64,000 nucleotides of DNA from assembly GCF_000014005.1 (NCBI RefSeq), contig NC_008009.1, positions 868,001 to 932,000 of the forward strand. Direction: 5' to 3'. The position numbers were made by a program, and so were the translations under genes. How positions within the stretch are numbered: the first letter of the stretch is position 1; every line of letters starts with the position of its first letter. This document shows positions 52,599-62,848 of the stretch, in pieces. This DNA is from Candidatus Koribacter versatilis Ellin345 (GTDB lineage: Bacteria; Acidobacteriota; Terriglobia; Terriglobales; Acidobacteriaceae). The notes beneath the pieces are model-generated. The model had not been told where the DNA came from and searched no databases. It worked only from the letters and a program-made list of their open reading frames with translations.

Positions 52599-54062
52599 TT
52601 ACTTCGTGGGTGTCGTCTTCGGTCCCGTCTTCGGTGTCGTTGGCTGCGGCGCCGCCTGTGTCGAGTGGCAGGTTTCGCAGAACTTCCCGTTTGCTTCCTG
52701 GTCTTTCACCAGCAGGTTGTCCTTCGCCGAAGCGTGCGGCTGATGACAGGTCAGGCAGTTGATCGACTTCACGACCTTGTTGCCGTCGGTCAAATCCATA
52801 ATGTCGGAGACCGGATGTCCTTCCACCGGGTGTCCGCGGCCGTACTTGATCGGTAAGGTCGGTACCTGTTGGAAGTAGTTCTCCGGCAACTTCACCTTGT
52901 CGTTGAAAATCGTTACAAGATGATCGGCTTCGAGCTTCTTCGGCTGCGGATCCGGTCCGTGACACTCCAGGCACAGCGCATTCGTTGATGCAGCTCGCAA
53001 CAGGTGTTGATTTTCGCCACCATGCGGCTCGTGACACGTCGCGCAACCCTGCTGGAACGCCGGCTGATGGAGATGCGCTTTTGTCTTTTGCAACTCCGCC
53101 TGGTCCGAGTGGCAACTCGTGCAAGCCGCAACTCCATTCGGAGTTGGGAATGCCGGCTGCTTTCCGGCGTGCGGGTTGTGACAAGTAGTGCAATCGCCCA
53201 TCGCTCCAGGATGCTGAACCTTCGCCTTCTCGATCTGCTCGGCCTTCTCGGCGTGGCAGGTCACACATACGGCTTTGCTGTCAGCAGCCGTTAAAACTAC
53301 CTTTCCGTCTTTGGGAGCGCTGTGACACGCGTCACATTGGCGTCCCTCGAACGGCATATGCTGAAAGGCCTGCATCAGCTTCGGCGACTTGGACTGGTGC
53401 GGATCGTGGCAGGTCAGGCAATCGGCCGTACCAAACGGTTGTCCCTGGTGCGCCTTCTGCAGGCTCGCGTCCTTCGCATCGTGGCAGTCCAGGCAAAGCC
53501 CCGGAGCGTCCTTCGTAAGGTGGTTATCGAACTCGCGCTTGCCGCGTTCGCCGGTCTTGTGGGTTACGTGGCAGGTCTCGCAGCCCATATCCAGCGCCGC
53601 GTGCCGGCTTCCGCCCTGCGGCACGTTCATTCCCTTGGTGTGGCAAGTCAGGCAGATGTTCTCTTTGCTCGTCTCGCCGCTCGTGGGCTTCAGAAGCTGG
53701 TTCTTGTTGTCGGACTGGTGCGGATCGTGGCACTTCACGCAATCGCGAACGGCCGGCGCGTGCACCTGGCCTTTAATCTCGGAGGCTTTCTTGTCGGCGT
53801 GGCAGGTAAAGCAAACGCCGCTGGTGGTCGTCGCGACCAGCTTTACGCGGGTGATGTTCCGGTTGACCCGGACTTCATGGCAGCTGGTGCAGCCCATCGC
53901 AATCGCCGAGTGCACATTTTTGCCCTTCGACTTTTCGCCGTGGCACTCAATGCACTTGGCCGAATCCGTCTTCGGATCGAGCGGCACCGGATGGGTAGCG
54001 GCAACCGCCTGCCCAACTCCGATCACCATGCTCAGGATTGCGAAGAGACCCAGACGACTCAC
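52599..54062 (-). CDS. 16-haem c-type cytochrome
   Basis: I choose the GTG at 54062 because GGAGG lies 5 nt upstream and the product starts with a compact signal peptide (SRLGLFAILSMVIGVGQAVA); GTG/ATG starts at 54089/54083 also exist. The 487-residue protein has 16 CxxCH motifs, one per about 30 residues, many as CxxCHxPH, e.g. CIECH, CTSCH, CFTCH, CVKCH, CLTCH, CETCH. This density is typical of linear 'nanowire-like' periplasmic or surface cytochromes. First gene of the cluster, preceded by a 680-bp regulatory region. Confidence 0.93.
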   Translation of the reverse strand: MSRLGLFAILSMVIGVGQAVAATHPVPLDPKTDSAKCIECHGEKSKGKNVHSAIAMGCTSCHEVRVNRNITRVKLVATTTSGVCFTCHADKKASEIKGQVHAPAVRDCVKCHDPHQSDNKNQLLKPTSGETSKENICLTCHTKGMNVPQGGSRHAALDMGCETCHVTHKTGERGKREFDNHLTKDAPGLCLDCHDAKDASLQKAHQGQPFGTADCLTCHDPHQSKSPKLMQAFQHMPFEGRQCDACHSAPKDGKVVLTAADSKAVCVTCHAEKAEQIEKAKVQHPGAMGDCTTCHNPHAGKQPAFPTPNGVAACTSCHSDQAELQKTKAHLHQPAFQQGCATCHEPHGGENQHLLRAASTNALCLECHGPDPQPKKLEADHLVTIFNDKVKLPENYFQQVPTLPIKYGRGHPVEGHPVSDIMDLTDGNKVVKSINCLTCHQPHASAKDNLLVKDQEANGKFCETCHSTQAAPQPTTPKTGPKTTPTK

Positions 54063-54268
54063 AGCTACCTCCGGTCTGTGCATGTGCACGACGCGTACCG
54101 TAGCTGCGGGATTTCACCATTGTTTTTCCACGAAGCCTAAGCTGCTGAAAATTCAATGACCTACATCAACCTCGGACATTGCGTTTCATTCTGGAACCGA
54201 ATTCTGCGCGTTCAAATATGGGTTTTCCCCCACAGGCGTCACGCGAAATCCCGCAGCCCCGGTTTGGA

Positions 54269-54290
54269 ATTTGTGATACCCGTCACAAAT
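54269..54290. promoter_or_regulatory. CRP/FNR-type palindrome, site 6 (cytochrome cluster / resB)
   Basis: ATTTGTGA-TACCCG-TCACAAAT, perfect 8-bp arms around the exact TGTGA-N6-TCACA core; the longest such palindrome in the window. It lies about 210 bp from the cytochrome start and 450 bp from resB. Confidence 0.7.
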
Positions 54291-54445
54291 CTTTGCCCCA
54301 CAATCGGTTCACTCATGCGATCGAGGTAGTTCCGAGTTCTAGCTCGGCGAATAACGGATGACCTCCCCGGCTGAAAATTCAATTCGAGCGACACAAGTGA
54401 AAGGGCATGACTTCACAAGCTGCTGAAAAACTCGTTTCGAAAGGT

Positions 54446-54514
54446 TTTGTATCAGGGCACGACTTCAGTCGTGCCGAAAGAGCCGCAAAAATGTTGGGGC
54501 TTCAGCCCCTGCGC
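54446..54514 (+). repeat. Dispersed hairpin repeat, family B copy 2
   Basis: TTTGTATCAGGGC, hairpin GGCACGAC-TTCA-GTCGTGCC (54456-54475), spacer with GAGCCG, second hairpin GGGGC-TTCA-GCCCC, then TGCGC. Same order as the copy at 4829-4897 with compensatory stem changes. Confidence 0.75.
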
Positions 54515-54555
54515 ACTCTCTCTCCCTCCCCGCACTCTGTAAACCTCACGGCTCT

Positions 54556-54582
54556 GGCTTATCACACCGATTGTGATAAGCC
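54556..54582. promoter_or_regulatory. Perfect 11-bp dyad upstream of resB
   Basis: GGCTTATCACA-CCGAT-TGTGATAAGCC, a flawless inverted repeat. It carries the half-sites in everted order (TCACA...TGTGA), unlike the CRP-type sites, so it is either a different operator or a transcribed hairpin in the resB leader. Confidence 0.5.
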
Positions 54583-54741
54583 CCTGCGCGCTTGCAATCA
54601 CTCGGTTGCGTGATATCTCGCACACTTGCTCCTGCAACGAAACCCTCCCGCAATCGCAAGTTCCTCAAAACACGCCACCAATTCCGCTCGCACGGATTGG
54701 CCTCCCGCTTGCACCTACCGCTGTGCCGGGAAGGACTATCG

Positions 54742-56196
54742 ATGTCTGCACAAAAACAAAACATCCCAACCAGGATCTTCCGCACTTTTGCGTCTCTTCG
54801 TACTGGCATCACGCTCCTCATCCTGGTAGTCATCGCTGCCGCGATCGGAACTTTCATCCTCCAAAGACCCACCACCGACGCCGACAAAATAGCGCAGGCC
54901 TATTCACCAACCGCGCTTTACTGGCTCGACCGCCTCACTCTTACCGATATCTTTCATGCGTGGTGGTTCGCCACGTTGCTTGCGCTAGTCAGCGTCAGCA
55001 TCGTTTGCGCTTCTATCGATCGTTGGCCTAATGCCTGGCGCTTTTATGCGCGTCCGTACCGCAAGCCCGATCCGCACTTCCGCGCTGTGCTTCCCAACCA
55101 CACCGAACTCCCCATCGCTGATCCCAAGTTGGCGCTGAATGTCGCAGAAAAGGCGTTGCTCGAACTTGGCTACAAACCCGAGCGCATCGTGGACGCCGAC
55201 CACGTCTCGCTCTACTCCGAGAAGAACCGCTTCTCGGTGATGGCCGTTTACGTGGTGCACGCCAGCTTGCTCCTGATTTTCCTCGGCGGCATCATCGACG
55301 CCGTCGTTGGCTATCGCGGCTTCATGGCGATCGTGAACCACCAGAGCAACAACACCATCGAACTCCGCGATGGCGGCAAGAAAGTCCTGCCCTACGCTGT
55401 GGTTTGCAACGACACCGGTCAGGAACGCTACGAAGACGGCACCCCGAAGAAGTGGTGGTCGAAGCTGGCAGTCGTTCGCGACGGCAAAGTGGTCCAGGAA
55501 AAAGAAATCGTCGTCAACGATCCGCTGGTCTATGACGGGCTTCGCTTCTACCAGGCCAGCTGGGGCATGACTGGCGATCTCGACCAGGTCTCAATCGTCG
55601 CCGAGCCCTTTGAAGGCGGCTCTCCGCAAACCGTCGGCCTCTCGCTGAACAAGGCGGTGAACCTCGACCCGCAGACCACGGTCACGATGTTCGAATTCAT
55701 CCCAGACTTCTTCGTTCGCGACAACCAGATCTTCCGCCGCTCCAACGACCCCGTGAACCCGGCCTTCCACCTCAAGGTGAATCGCGCTGGCACGGAATCG
55801 CTGGTGTGGCTGATGCCCGCGTACAAGAACACAACCGAAGACCAGAAGTCGCCGTTCAAGTTCTCGCTGACCGAAGGCCCGGGCGCGATGCGCATGGTGC
55901 ATTACACCGGCCTCGAAGTTTCGCATCAGCCCGGACAGTGGGCAATCTGGGCAGGCGTTCTGCTGATGGGAGTCGGCCTCGGCGTGGCGTTCTATATGGT
56001 CCACGTTCGCTTCTGGATCATGCCGGTCGAAACCAAGGATGGACAGTTGGTCCTATGGATCGGCGGCTCCGCCAACAAGAACAAAGACAAGTTTGAAGAG
56101 AAGTACTACGAACTCGTGGCGAAGATCCGCCACGAGCTGGGGATCAAGGAAGTGCCGGCCGCTGAAGAAGAAGAGAAAGAGCTGGCGCACGTTTAG
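54742..56196 (+). CDS. resB: Cytochrome c biogenesis protein ResB (Ccs1)
   Basis: 484 residues from the ATG at 54742 (AAGGA upstream). ResB hallmarks: an N-terminal LRTGITLLILVVIAAAIGTF TM, HAWWFATLLALVSVSIVCASIDR TM pair, a long periplasmic domain with GLRFYQASWG, and a final TM near residue 430 followed by a charged tail. ResB with CcsA forms the system II haem handling and apocytochrome ligation complex. The next gene is ccsA (23-nt gap). It supplies c-type haem attachment for the cytochromes encoded divergently. Confidence 0.95.
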   Translation: MSAQKQNIPTRIFRTFASLRTGITLLILVVIAAAIGTFILQRPTTDADKIAQAYSPTALYWLDRLTLTDIFHAWWFATLLALVSVSIVCASIDRWPNAWRFYARPYRKPDPHFRAVLPNHTELPIADPKLALNVAEKALLELGYKPERIVDADHVSLYSEKNRFSVMAVYVVHASLLLIFLGGIIDAVVGYRGFMAIVNHQSNNTIELRDGGKKVLPYAVVCNDTGQERYEDGTPKKWWSKLAVVRDGKVVQEKEIVVNDPLVYDGLRFYQASWGMTGDLDQVSIVAEPFEGGSPQTVGLSLNKAVNLDPQTTVTMFEFIPDFFVRDNQIFRRSNDPVNPAFHLKVNRAGTESLVWLMPAYKNTTEDQKSPFKFSLTEGPGAMRMVHYTGLEVSHQPGQWAIWAGVLLMGVGLGVAFYMVHVRFWIMPVETKDGQLVLWIGGSANKNKDKFEEKYYELVAKIRHELGIKEVPAAEEEEKELAHV

Positions 56197-56219
56197 CAAG
56201 TAAGCCGGGAGAAACAGAA

Positions 56220-57638
56220 ATGGCACAAGCACGAGTTGTGAATATCGACAGAATTGAGGAGAAAGCTCCCGCGTCCGGCGGCCTGTTACTGGCCCTGGTT
56301 GGACTGGGCATAGCCTTCCTCATCATCACCGCGATGCTGGGCATCGCCAAGACCCACCAGCCGCTGTTCACCGAGAGCAACATGCTCTATGGCGCGCTGA
56401 TCTTTTACGCCGGCGCCGGCGCTCTCTACATGGGCTTTGGCGTGACTGGCACCGAGCGCTACATCAAGTACGCGTCGCTCTTCACCGCCATCGGCTGGAT
56501 CGCGAACACTCTCGCCGCCGGCCATCGCTGGTATCAGTCAGGACGGCCTCCCTTCGCCAGCATCTACGAGATGCTGCTGAGCTTCGTCTGGACTGTCGCG
56601 CTGCTTACGCTCATCGCCGAAAAGAAATACGGCGTCCGCATCGTCGGTTCAATCACCATGCCGCTGGCGGTAGTCAGCGTCATCCTGATGCAGCTTCTGC
56701 CGAGCGAAGTTCGACCGCTGGTTCCAGCCTTGCAGTCCACGTGGCTGCACGTCCACGTCACGCTGGCGATGTTGAGTTATGCCGCCTGTGCCGTCAGTTT
56801 CGCCATCGCGATGATGTTCCTCATCCAGGACAATTTCAAAACCTCAGACTTCCAGTTCTGGACGGCCCTGACAAGCGCTGCGACCTTCCTCGCGATCACC
56901 GCCACACGCTTCCGCGCCGGATCGCTTGCCGTCGCCGCTTGGGACCTCGAGCGTAAATCCGACATCGTAGAGCAGGGCAACACCCACGTTTTTGTCGGAA
57001 TTCCCGAACTCGGCTGGTTGTTCATTCTCGCCGCGCTGGGTGCGTTGATTCCCCTCGCGCTGAACGTCTTTGCCCGAGTGAAGAAAAACGAACAGGCGTA
57101 TGCCTGGGCCGACAAGGGAATGTTCATCAGCATCCTGCTGCAGGTCGCCACGCTGAGCGCATTCATCCTCCGCGCTCGCCAGGGCGTTTATCTCACTCCC
57201 GAAGGCGATGAGCTTCCGACCGTTCTTGCCGCAAGCCCGTTCATTCTCGGCGGTGTCATCAGCAGCATTTTCGGATCGCTGCTCTATCTCATGCTGCTGT
57301 GGCGTCGCACCGATTTGCAAAAGATGTTGCCTCCGGCCGAAACCCTCGATCGGGTCACCTACAAGACCATCTGCATTGCCTTCCCGCTGCTGACCGGCAT
57401 GATCGCCGCCGGCGCGTACTGGGCGAACCGCACCTGGGGCTCCTACTGGAGCTGGGACCCGAAAGAAGATTGGGCCGCGATCACCTGGCTGATCTACGCG
57501 CTCTATTTGCACATGAGAATTACCCGCGGCTGGCGTGGCCGTCGCGCGGCATACTTCGCGATCTTCGGATTCGCGGTCGTGATCTTCACTTTCCTCGGCG
57601 TCACGTATCTGCTTCCCGGCTTGCACGCGTACGCATGA
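56220..57638 (+). CDS. ccsA: Cytochrome c biogenesis protein CcsA/ResC (haem channel)
   Basis: 472 residues with about eight to ten TMs. The haem-binding WWD signature is present as WGSYWSWDPKEDWAAITWLIYA, with flanking external histidines (STWLHVHVTLAMLSYAA; ALYLHMRI). GGAG precedes the ATG. With ResB it exports haem and ligates it to CxxCH motifs outside the membrane. A hairpin resembling a terminator follows. Confidence 0.96.
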   Translation: MAQARVVNIDRIEEKAPASGGLLLALVGLGIAFLIITAMLGIAKTHQPLFTESNMLYGALIFYAGAGALYMGFGVTGTERYIKYASLFTAIGWIANTLAAGHRWYQSGRPPFASIYEMLLSFVWTVALLTLIAEKKYGVRIVGSITMPLAVVSVILMQLLPSEVRPLVPALQSTWLHVHVTLAMLSYAACAVSFAIAMMFLIQDNFKTSDFQFWTALTSAATFLAITATRFRAGSLAVAAWDLERKSDIVEQGNTHVFVGIPELGWLFILAALGALIPLALNVFARVKKNEQAYAWADKGMFISILLQVATLSAFILRARQGVYLTPEGDELPTVLAASPFILGGVISSIFGSLLYLMLLWRRTDLQKMLPPAETLDRVTYKTICIAFPLLTGMIAAGAYWANRTWGSYWSWDPKEDWAAITWLIYALYLHMRITRGWRGRRAAYFAIFGFAVVIFTFLGVTYLLPGLHAYA

Positions 57639-57644
57639 GGACCG

Positions 57645-57677
57645 GATGGGAGCGGGGCAACTCGCTCCCATCGCTTT
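57645..57677 (+). terminator. Hairpin after ccsA, probable terminator
   Basis: GATGGGAGCG and CGCTCCCATC form a perfect 10-bp stem with an 8-nt loop, 6 nt after the ccsA stop, followed by GCTTTGG. The T-run is weak, so partial readthrough into the kinase gene is possible. Confidence 0.55.
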
Positions 57678-57694
57678 GGATGTTTGGGCTGAAC

Positions 57695-57717
57695 CAGGGC
57701 ACGACGAACGTCGTGCC
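57695..57717 (+). repeat. Partial family B hairpin upstream of the kinase gene
   Basis: CAGGGCACGAC-GAAC-GTCGTGCC shares the CAGGGC lead-in and the 8-bp stem of the family B element at 54446 but has a different loop and no second hairpin. Followed by TTTCC. Confidence 0.5.
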
Positions 57718-57738
57718 TTTCCACCATAGAAACGTGAA

Positions 57739-58911
57739 ATGAGAGCAGAGACGATAACGACGGACAAAGCGAACGAGCAGGCCTCTTCCTGGTCCAGCAA
57801 CGGCGAAGTCCTGCCGAAGCCCGTACCGCCGTCGCCGCGCCCAGCCCGCATGCGCATGCCGTGGCAGTTGAAGACCCTGCTGCCAGTCGCTGCCGCACTC
57901 CTCAATGGTCTGCTGCTGTTCGTTTTGCTCACGATCTCCCTCGATTCCGGCCCGCGGCACACCGTGATCGCCGTCGCGACCGCCGGAGCGTTCATCATTT
58001 GCGCCATCATCATGGCAACGCTCGGCTACTTCGTGCGTAAGCCGATGCTCGAGCTACAGAAGAAAATCGCGCGCGTCACCCAGGGCGACCTCAGCGTCTC
58101 TGTGGATTTCGCTGATCGCAACGACGAGATTGGCGATCTCGGCCGCGACTTCAACTCCATGGTCCTGCAACTCCGCGAGAGCCGCGAAGAAATCCAGCGC
58201 CTCCACCGCACCCAGATGTCCCGCGCCGAACACCTCGCTACGCTCGGAGAACTTGCGGCCGGACTCGCGCACGAAATCCGCAATCCGCTGGCGGGAATTG
58301 CCGGCGTCATCGACATCATCGGCCGCGATCTGCCAATCGAGAGTCCGGCCTGCGCCGTCGTGAAAGAAGTGAAGCAGGAGGCGATGCACATCAACCGCAT
58401 TCTCACCGACCTGCTCGAAACCGCGCGCCCCAAGCACCCCAACTTCCGCCGCGAAGACCTCGACGCCACCATCTCGCACGCCATAATGTTCGCGCGCGAG
58501 CAGGCGACGACCAAGCAGGTTCACATCGAATTTCTACAGCAGAAGAACGTGCGACCGGTGGAACACGATCCCGCGCAGATCCACCAGGTGCTCCTCAACA
58601 TGCTGCTCAATGCAATCCAGGCGGTTGCGCGCGAAGGGCATATCGTGGTAAGTCTCGAAAATCGCGGCGATTACGCGGCCATCTCCATCACCGACAACGG
58701 CCCCGGCATCCCGCCCGACACACTCAAGAACATCTTCCGCCCGTTCTTCACCACCAAGGGCCACGGCACCGGCCTTGGTCTTTCGCTGGCGCGCCGCATG
58801 GTCGAGGACCACGCTGGTCGTATCGAGGTCACCAGTAAGGTCGGCGAAGGTACTACCTTTGTAGTACTCCTCCCATACGATAGGCCCCATTCGGAACCGG
58901 CACAGTCGTAA
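57739..58911 (+). CDS. Membrane histidine kinase with HAMP domain and minimal periplasmic loop
   Basis: 390 residues: a Pro-rich cytoplasmic N-terminus, two TMs (about 46-66 and 77-98) separated by only about ten residues, HAMP (about 98-152), HisKA with H178 in AGLAHEIRNPLAG, and a full HATPase domain (NMLLNAIQA, DNGPGIP, FFTTKGHGTGLGLS). The tiny loop means the signal is probably sensed in the membrane, at the N-terminus, or through a partner. The response regulator follows 21 nt later. Placement after resB-ccsA suggests control of the electron-transfer genes. Confidence 0.92.
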   Translation: MRAETITTDKANEQASSWSSNGEVLPKPVPPSPRPARMRMPWQLKTLLPVAAALLNGLLLFVLLTISLDSGPRHTVIAVATAGAFIICAIIMATLGYFVRKPMLELQKKIARVTQGDLSVSVDFADRNDEIGDLGRDFNSMVLQLRESREEIQRLHRTQMSRAEHLATLGELAAGLAHEIRNPLAGIAGVIDIIGRDLPIESPACAVVKEVKQEAMHINRILTDLLETARPKHPNFRREDLDATISHAIMFAREQATTKQVHIEFLQQKNVRPVEHDPAQIHQVLLNMLLNAIQAVAREGHIVVSLENRGDYAAISITDNGPGIPPDTLKNIFRPFFTTKGHGTGLGLSLARRMVEDHAGRIEVTSKVGEGTTFVVLLPYDRPHSEPAQS

Positions 58912-58932
58912 TACACTACCTGCAACAAACGA

Positions 58933-60390
<1,458 letters not shown>

Positions 60391-60394
60391 AAGA

Positions 60395-61057
60395 TCAGGC
60401 CGCAGTCGCTGGCCCGACCACATACCGCAAAATCGCCACAAAATGACAGACACTTCCCGCCAGCACGCACAGGTGCCACAGCATGTGGAAGTACGGTCGC
60501 CGATCTTTCAGATAGAAAACAATTCCGCCGGTGTAGAAGATGCCGCCCGCCATCATCCATAGAAACCCTGGCATCGGCAGCACCGCGAGCAGCGGCTTGA
60601 TGGCGATGACCACGATCCAGCCCATGCCGATGTAGAGCGCGGACGAAAAGATCTCGTGCCGCCCAGTGGCGAAAATCTTATAGACCACGCCAAGAATCGC
60701 GATCGCCCAGACCAGCGCGAAGAGCGTCCAGCCCCACCCACCGCGCAGAAGCGCCAGCGTGAACGGCGTGTACGTACCTGCAATCAGCAAATAAATCGAA
60801 GCGTGGTCGAGAAAGCGGAAGACGCGGCGCGCACTAGGAGCAGGGATGGCGTGGTAAAGCGTGGAGATGAGATACAACGCGCAGAGCGTAGCACCATAGA
60901 TCGTGACACTGACCAGCAGACGCGTGTTCCCACCAACCGCCGCAAAAACGATAAGAGTGATTAAGCCGAGAACGCTGAGGAGAGCGCCGATGCCGTGCGT
61001 GACGCTGTTGGCGATGGCCTCGCCTAGCTTGAAGGGTTCTATCTCAATGTGTCGCAC
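60395..61057 (-). CDS. Hemolysin III / PAQR family membrane protein
   Basis: 220 residues with seven TMs. Conserved metal-site histidines: VTHGIGALLS, STLYHAIP, HASIYLLIAGTYTPF and MLWHLCVLAGSVCHF. Homologs (YqfA/TrhA) influence membrane energetics or lipid homeostasis; no haemolysin role need be assumed. GTG start at 61057 without a clear ribosome-binding site. Convergent with the response regulator gene (4-nt gap). Confidence 0.92.
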   Translation of the reverse strand: MRHIEIEPFKLGEAIANSVTHGIGALLSVLGLITLIVFAAVGGNTRLLVSVTIYGATLCALYLISTLYHAIPAPSARRVFRFLDHASIYLLIAGTYTPFTLALLRGGWGWTLFALVWAIAILGVVYKIFATGRHEIFSSALYIGMGWIVVIAIKPLLAVLPMPGFLWMMAGGIFYTGGIVFYLKDRRPYFHMLWHLCVLAGSVCHFVAILRYVVGPATAA

Positions 61058-61267
61058 AGATAATTTTAGGATTGTGTGCGGAAGGGGAGTGTAAGAGTTT
61101 TGTCAGAGAGTTGATCCGACTTGAACACCAGAGGATGTGAAGTGGCGAAATCGGCGTACCGGATGATGCGCCTGTGGCGCGTCTTATTAGACCACCCCAA
61201 CTCGCCAAAAAGAGGCGCGCTAGGATGGGGCACCGAAGAAGTGGAGTGCGTAGGGCTGGCCACCCGC

Positions 61268-62848
61268 CTATTGCTCCAGTGACACCACCGTGACGGACTT
61301 GGGCTCCAACTTAAGCATCACCTTTCCACCCTCTACGCGGGCCGATGTGGGTTTCGGCACAACCGTGTTCGGTGCCTCGAACGTATTCACGCTGTCGACC
61401 TTCGGTCCGGCGAGCGTTTCTCCCGACGCAGACTTCGTAGCAAACCCAGTCACATTCAACTCCACATCCGCCGTCTGGTTCGGGTCCACATTCGTGATCT
61501 CCAGCCACAGTTTGCCGTCTTTTCCTCTCGCAGCGAGCGCATCGATGCGCGGCAGCGTGCTGTCGCCGTGCTTGTAGGTGCCCGCGTCAAATGTCACCGG
61601 AACGAAAGTCGCATCCTGGAAGGGCAGGTACATCTTGTAAACATAGTAGGTCGGTGTCAGCACCATCTTCTCTTTATCGGTGATGATCATCGCCTGCAGC
61701 ACGTTGATCATCTGGGCAATGTTCGCGCCGCGCACCCGATCACTGTGGCGAGCAAAGATGTTGATGTTCAGCGCGGCCAGGATCGCATCGCGAATGCTGT
61801 TTTGCTGTACGAGAAAGCCCGGATTGCTCCCCGGCAAGGGCGCATACCAACTGCCCCATTCGTCCACGATGAGGGCGACCTTCTTTTCCGGATCGTACTT
61901 GTCCATGATCGCGGAATGCTTCTTGACCAGGTCTTCCATCTCCAGCGTCGATTTCAGAATCTGCGCGTACTCGTCCTCTCCGAACCCCACGGACTTGTAC
62001 GCCGGCGGCCATTTCACCGTCGTGTAACTGTGCATCGAGAGGCCGTTGATGTCCCAGCTCCACGTGTGCTTCTGGTAAGCCTTCATCACCGTATCGGTCC
62101 ACTCCGTCCAGCGCTCTTCGCCTCCGCCCGGACCGACTGCGATCTTCAACATCTGGTTCTTGTCCGTCTGCGCCGGATTGTAGTTGCGAACGAATCGGCT
62201 GAAGACCTTCATCCGGTCCAGGTAGTAATCGGGCGTCATGTTGCCGCCGCAATCCCAGCTTTCATTGCCGAGGCCCAGCAATGCGATCTTGTACGGTGCC
62301 GGATGCCCGTTCGCAGCGCGCTCCTTCTGGAGCGTCGTTGCCTGAGCTGCCGTCATGTACTCCAGCCAATCTGACGCTTCCTGCGGAGTACCAGAGCCCA
62401 CGTTGACCGACACGTACGCCTCGCTCCCGATCTGCCCAATGAAGTCCATGAACTCGTGGGTGCCGAAGGTGTTGGGTTCGATCACGCCGCCCCAGTTCGG
62501 GTTCAGCCTCACCACTCTTTGCGGCCCGATCCCGTCGCGCCAGTGATACTCGTCGGCGAAGCACCCGCCGGGCCAGCGCACATTCGGCACATGGATCGCT
62601 TTCAGTGCGGCAACCACATCGTTGCGAATGCCCCGGGTGTTCGGAATCGTGGAGTCGCTGCCGACCCAGATTCCTTCGTAAATGCCATGTCCTAGATGCT
62701 CAGCAAATTGCCCGAACAGATTACGATCGATCTTCACCCCAGGCCGGGATGGATCAATCGACACCTGCACCTTTTGGGCAGCCGCAATCGTTGCGTTAGA
62801 AAGAAGACCGAAAAGAGTCACTACAACGAGAATTGTGCGCAGGAACAA
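61268..62848 (-). CDS. Secreted GH51 alpha-L-arabinofuranosidase
   Basis: 526 residues from a TTG with GGAGGG 8 nt upstream; signal peptide ends TIAAAQ. The (beta/alpha)8 domain has RNLFGQFAEHLGHGIYEGIW, RWPGGCFADEYHWRDGIGP, the acid/base Glu in LLGLGNESWDCGG, and the nucleophile Glu in LIVDEWGSWY, followed by the C-terminal beta-sandwich. It removes arabinose from arabinan or arabinoxylan outside the cytoplasm, fitting a plant-matter-degrading soil organism. Monocistronic. Confidence 0.95.
   Translation of the reverse strand: MFLRTILVVVTLFGLLSNATIAAAQKVQVSIDPSRPGVKIDRNLFGQFAEHLGHGIYEGIWVGSDSTIPNTRGIRNDVVAALKAIHVPNVRWPGGCFADEYHWRDGIGPQRVVRLNPNWGGVIEPNTFGTHEFMDFIGQIGSEAYVSVNVGSGTPQEASDWLEYMTAAQATTLQKERAANGHPAPYKIALLGLGNESWDCGGNMTPDYYLDRMKVFSRFVRNYNPAQTDKNQMLKIAVGPGGGEERWTEWTDTVMKAYQKHTWSWDINGLSMHSYTTVKWPPAYKSVGFGEDEYAQILKSTLEMEDLVKKHSAIMDKYDPEKKVALIVDEWGSWYAPLPGSNPGFLVQQNSIRDAILAALNINIFARHSDRVRGANIAQMINVLQAMIITDKEKMVLTPTYYVYKMYLPFQDATFVPVTFDAGTYKHGDSTLPRIDALAARGKDGKLWLEITNVDPNQTADVELNVTGFATKSASGETLAGPKVDSVNTFEAPNTVVPKPTSARVEGGKVMLKLEPKSVTVVSLEQ

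Larger units (their letters stand above)
54063..54741. other. Divergent regulatory region between cytochrome cluster and resB
   Basis: About 680 bp without a supported gene. It holds a perfect extended CRP/FNR palindrome (54269-54290), a degenerate FNR-like TTGAT-N4-GTCAT on the minus strand (54156-54169), a 14-nt direct repeat GCTGAAAATTCAAT (54144-54157 and 54370-54383), a family B repeat (54446-54514) and a perfect 11-bp dyad (54556-54582). Confidence 0.6.

Noticed and set aside
53321-53336. Perfect TGTGA-N6-TCACA palindrome
   Set aside because: It lies inside the 16-haem cytochrome coding region and arises from codons of a CxxCH segment, so it is probably not an operator.
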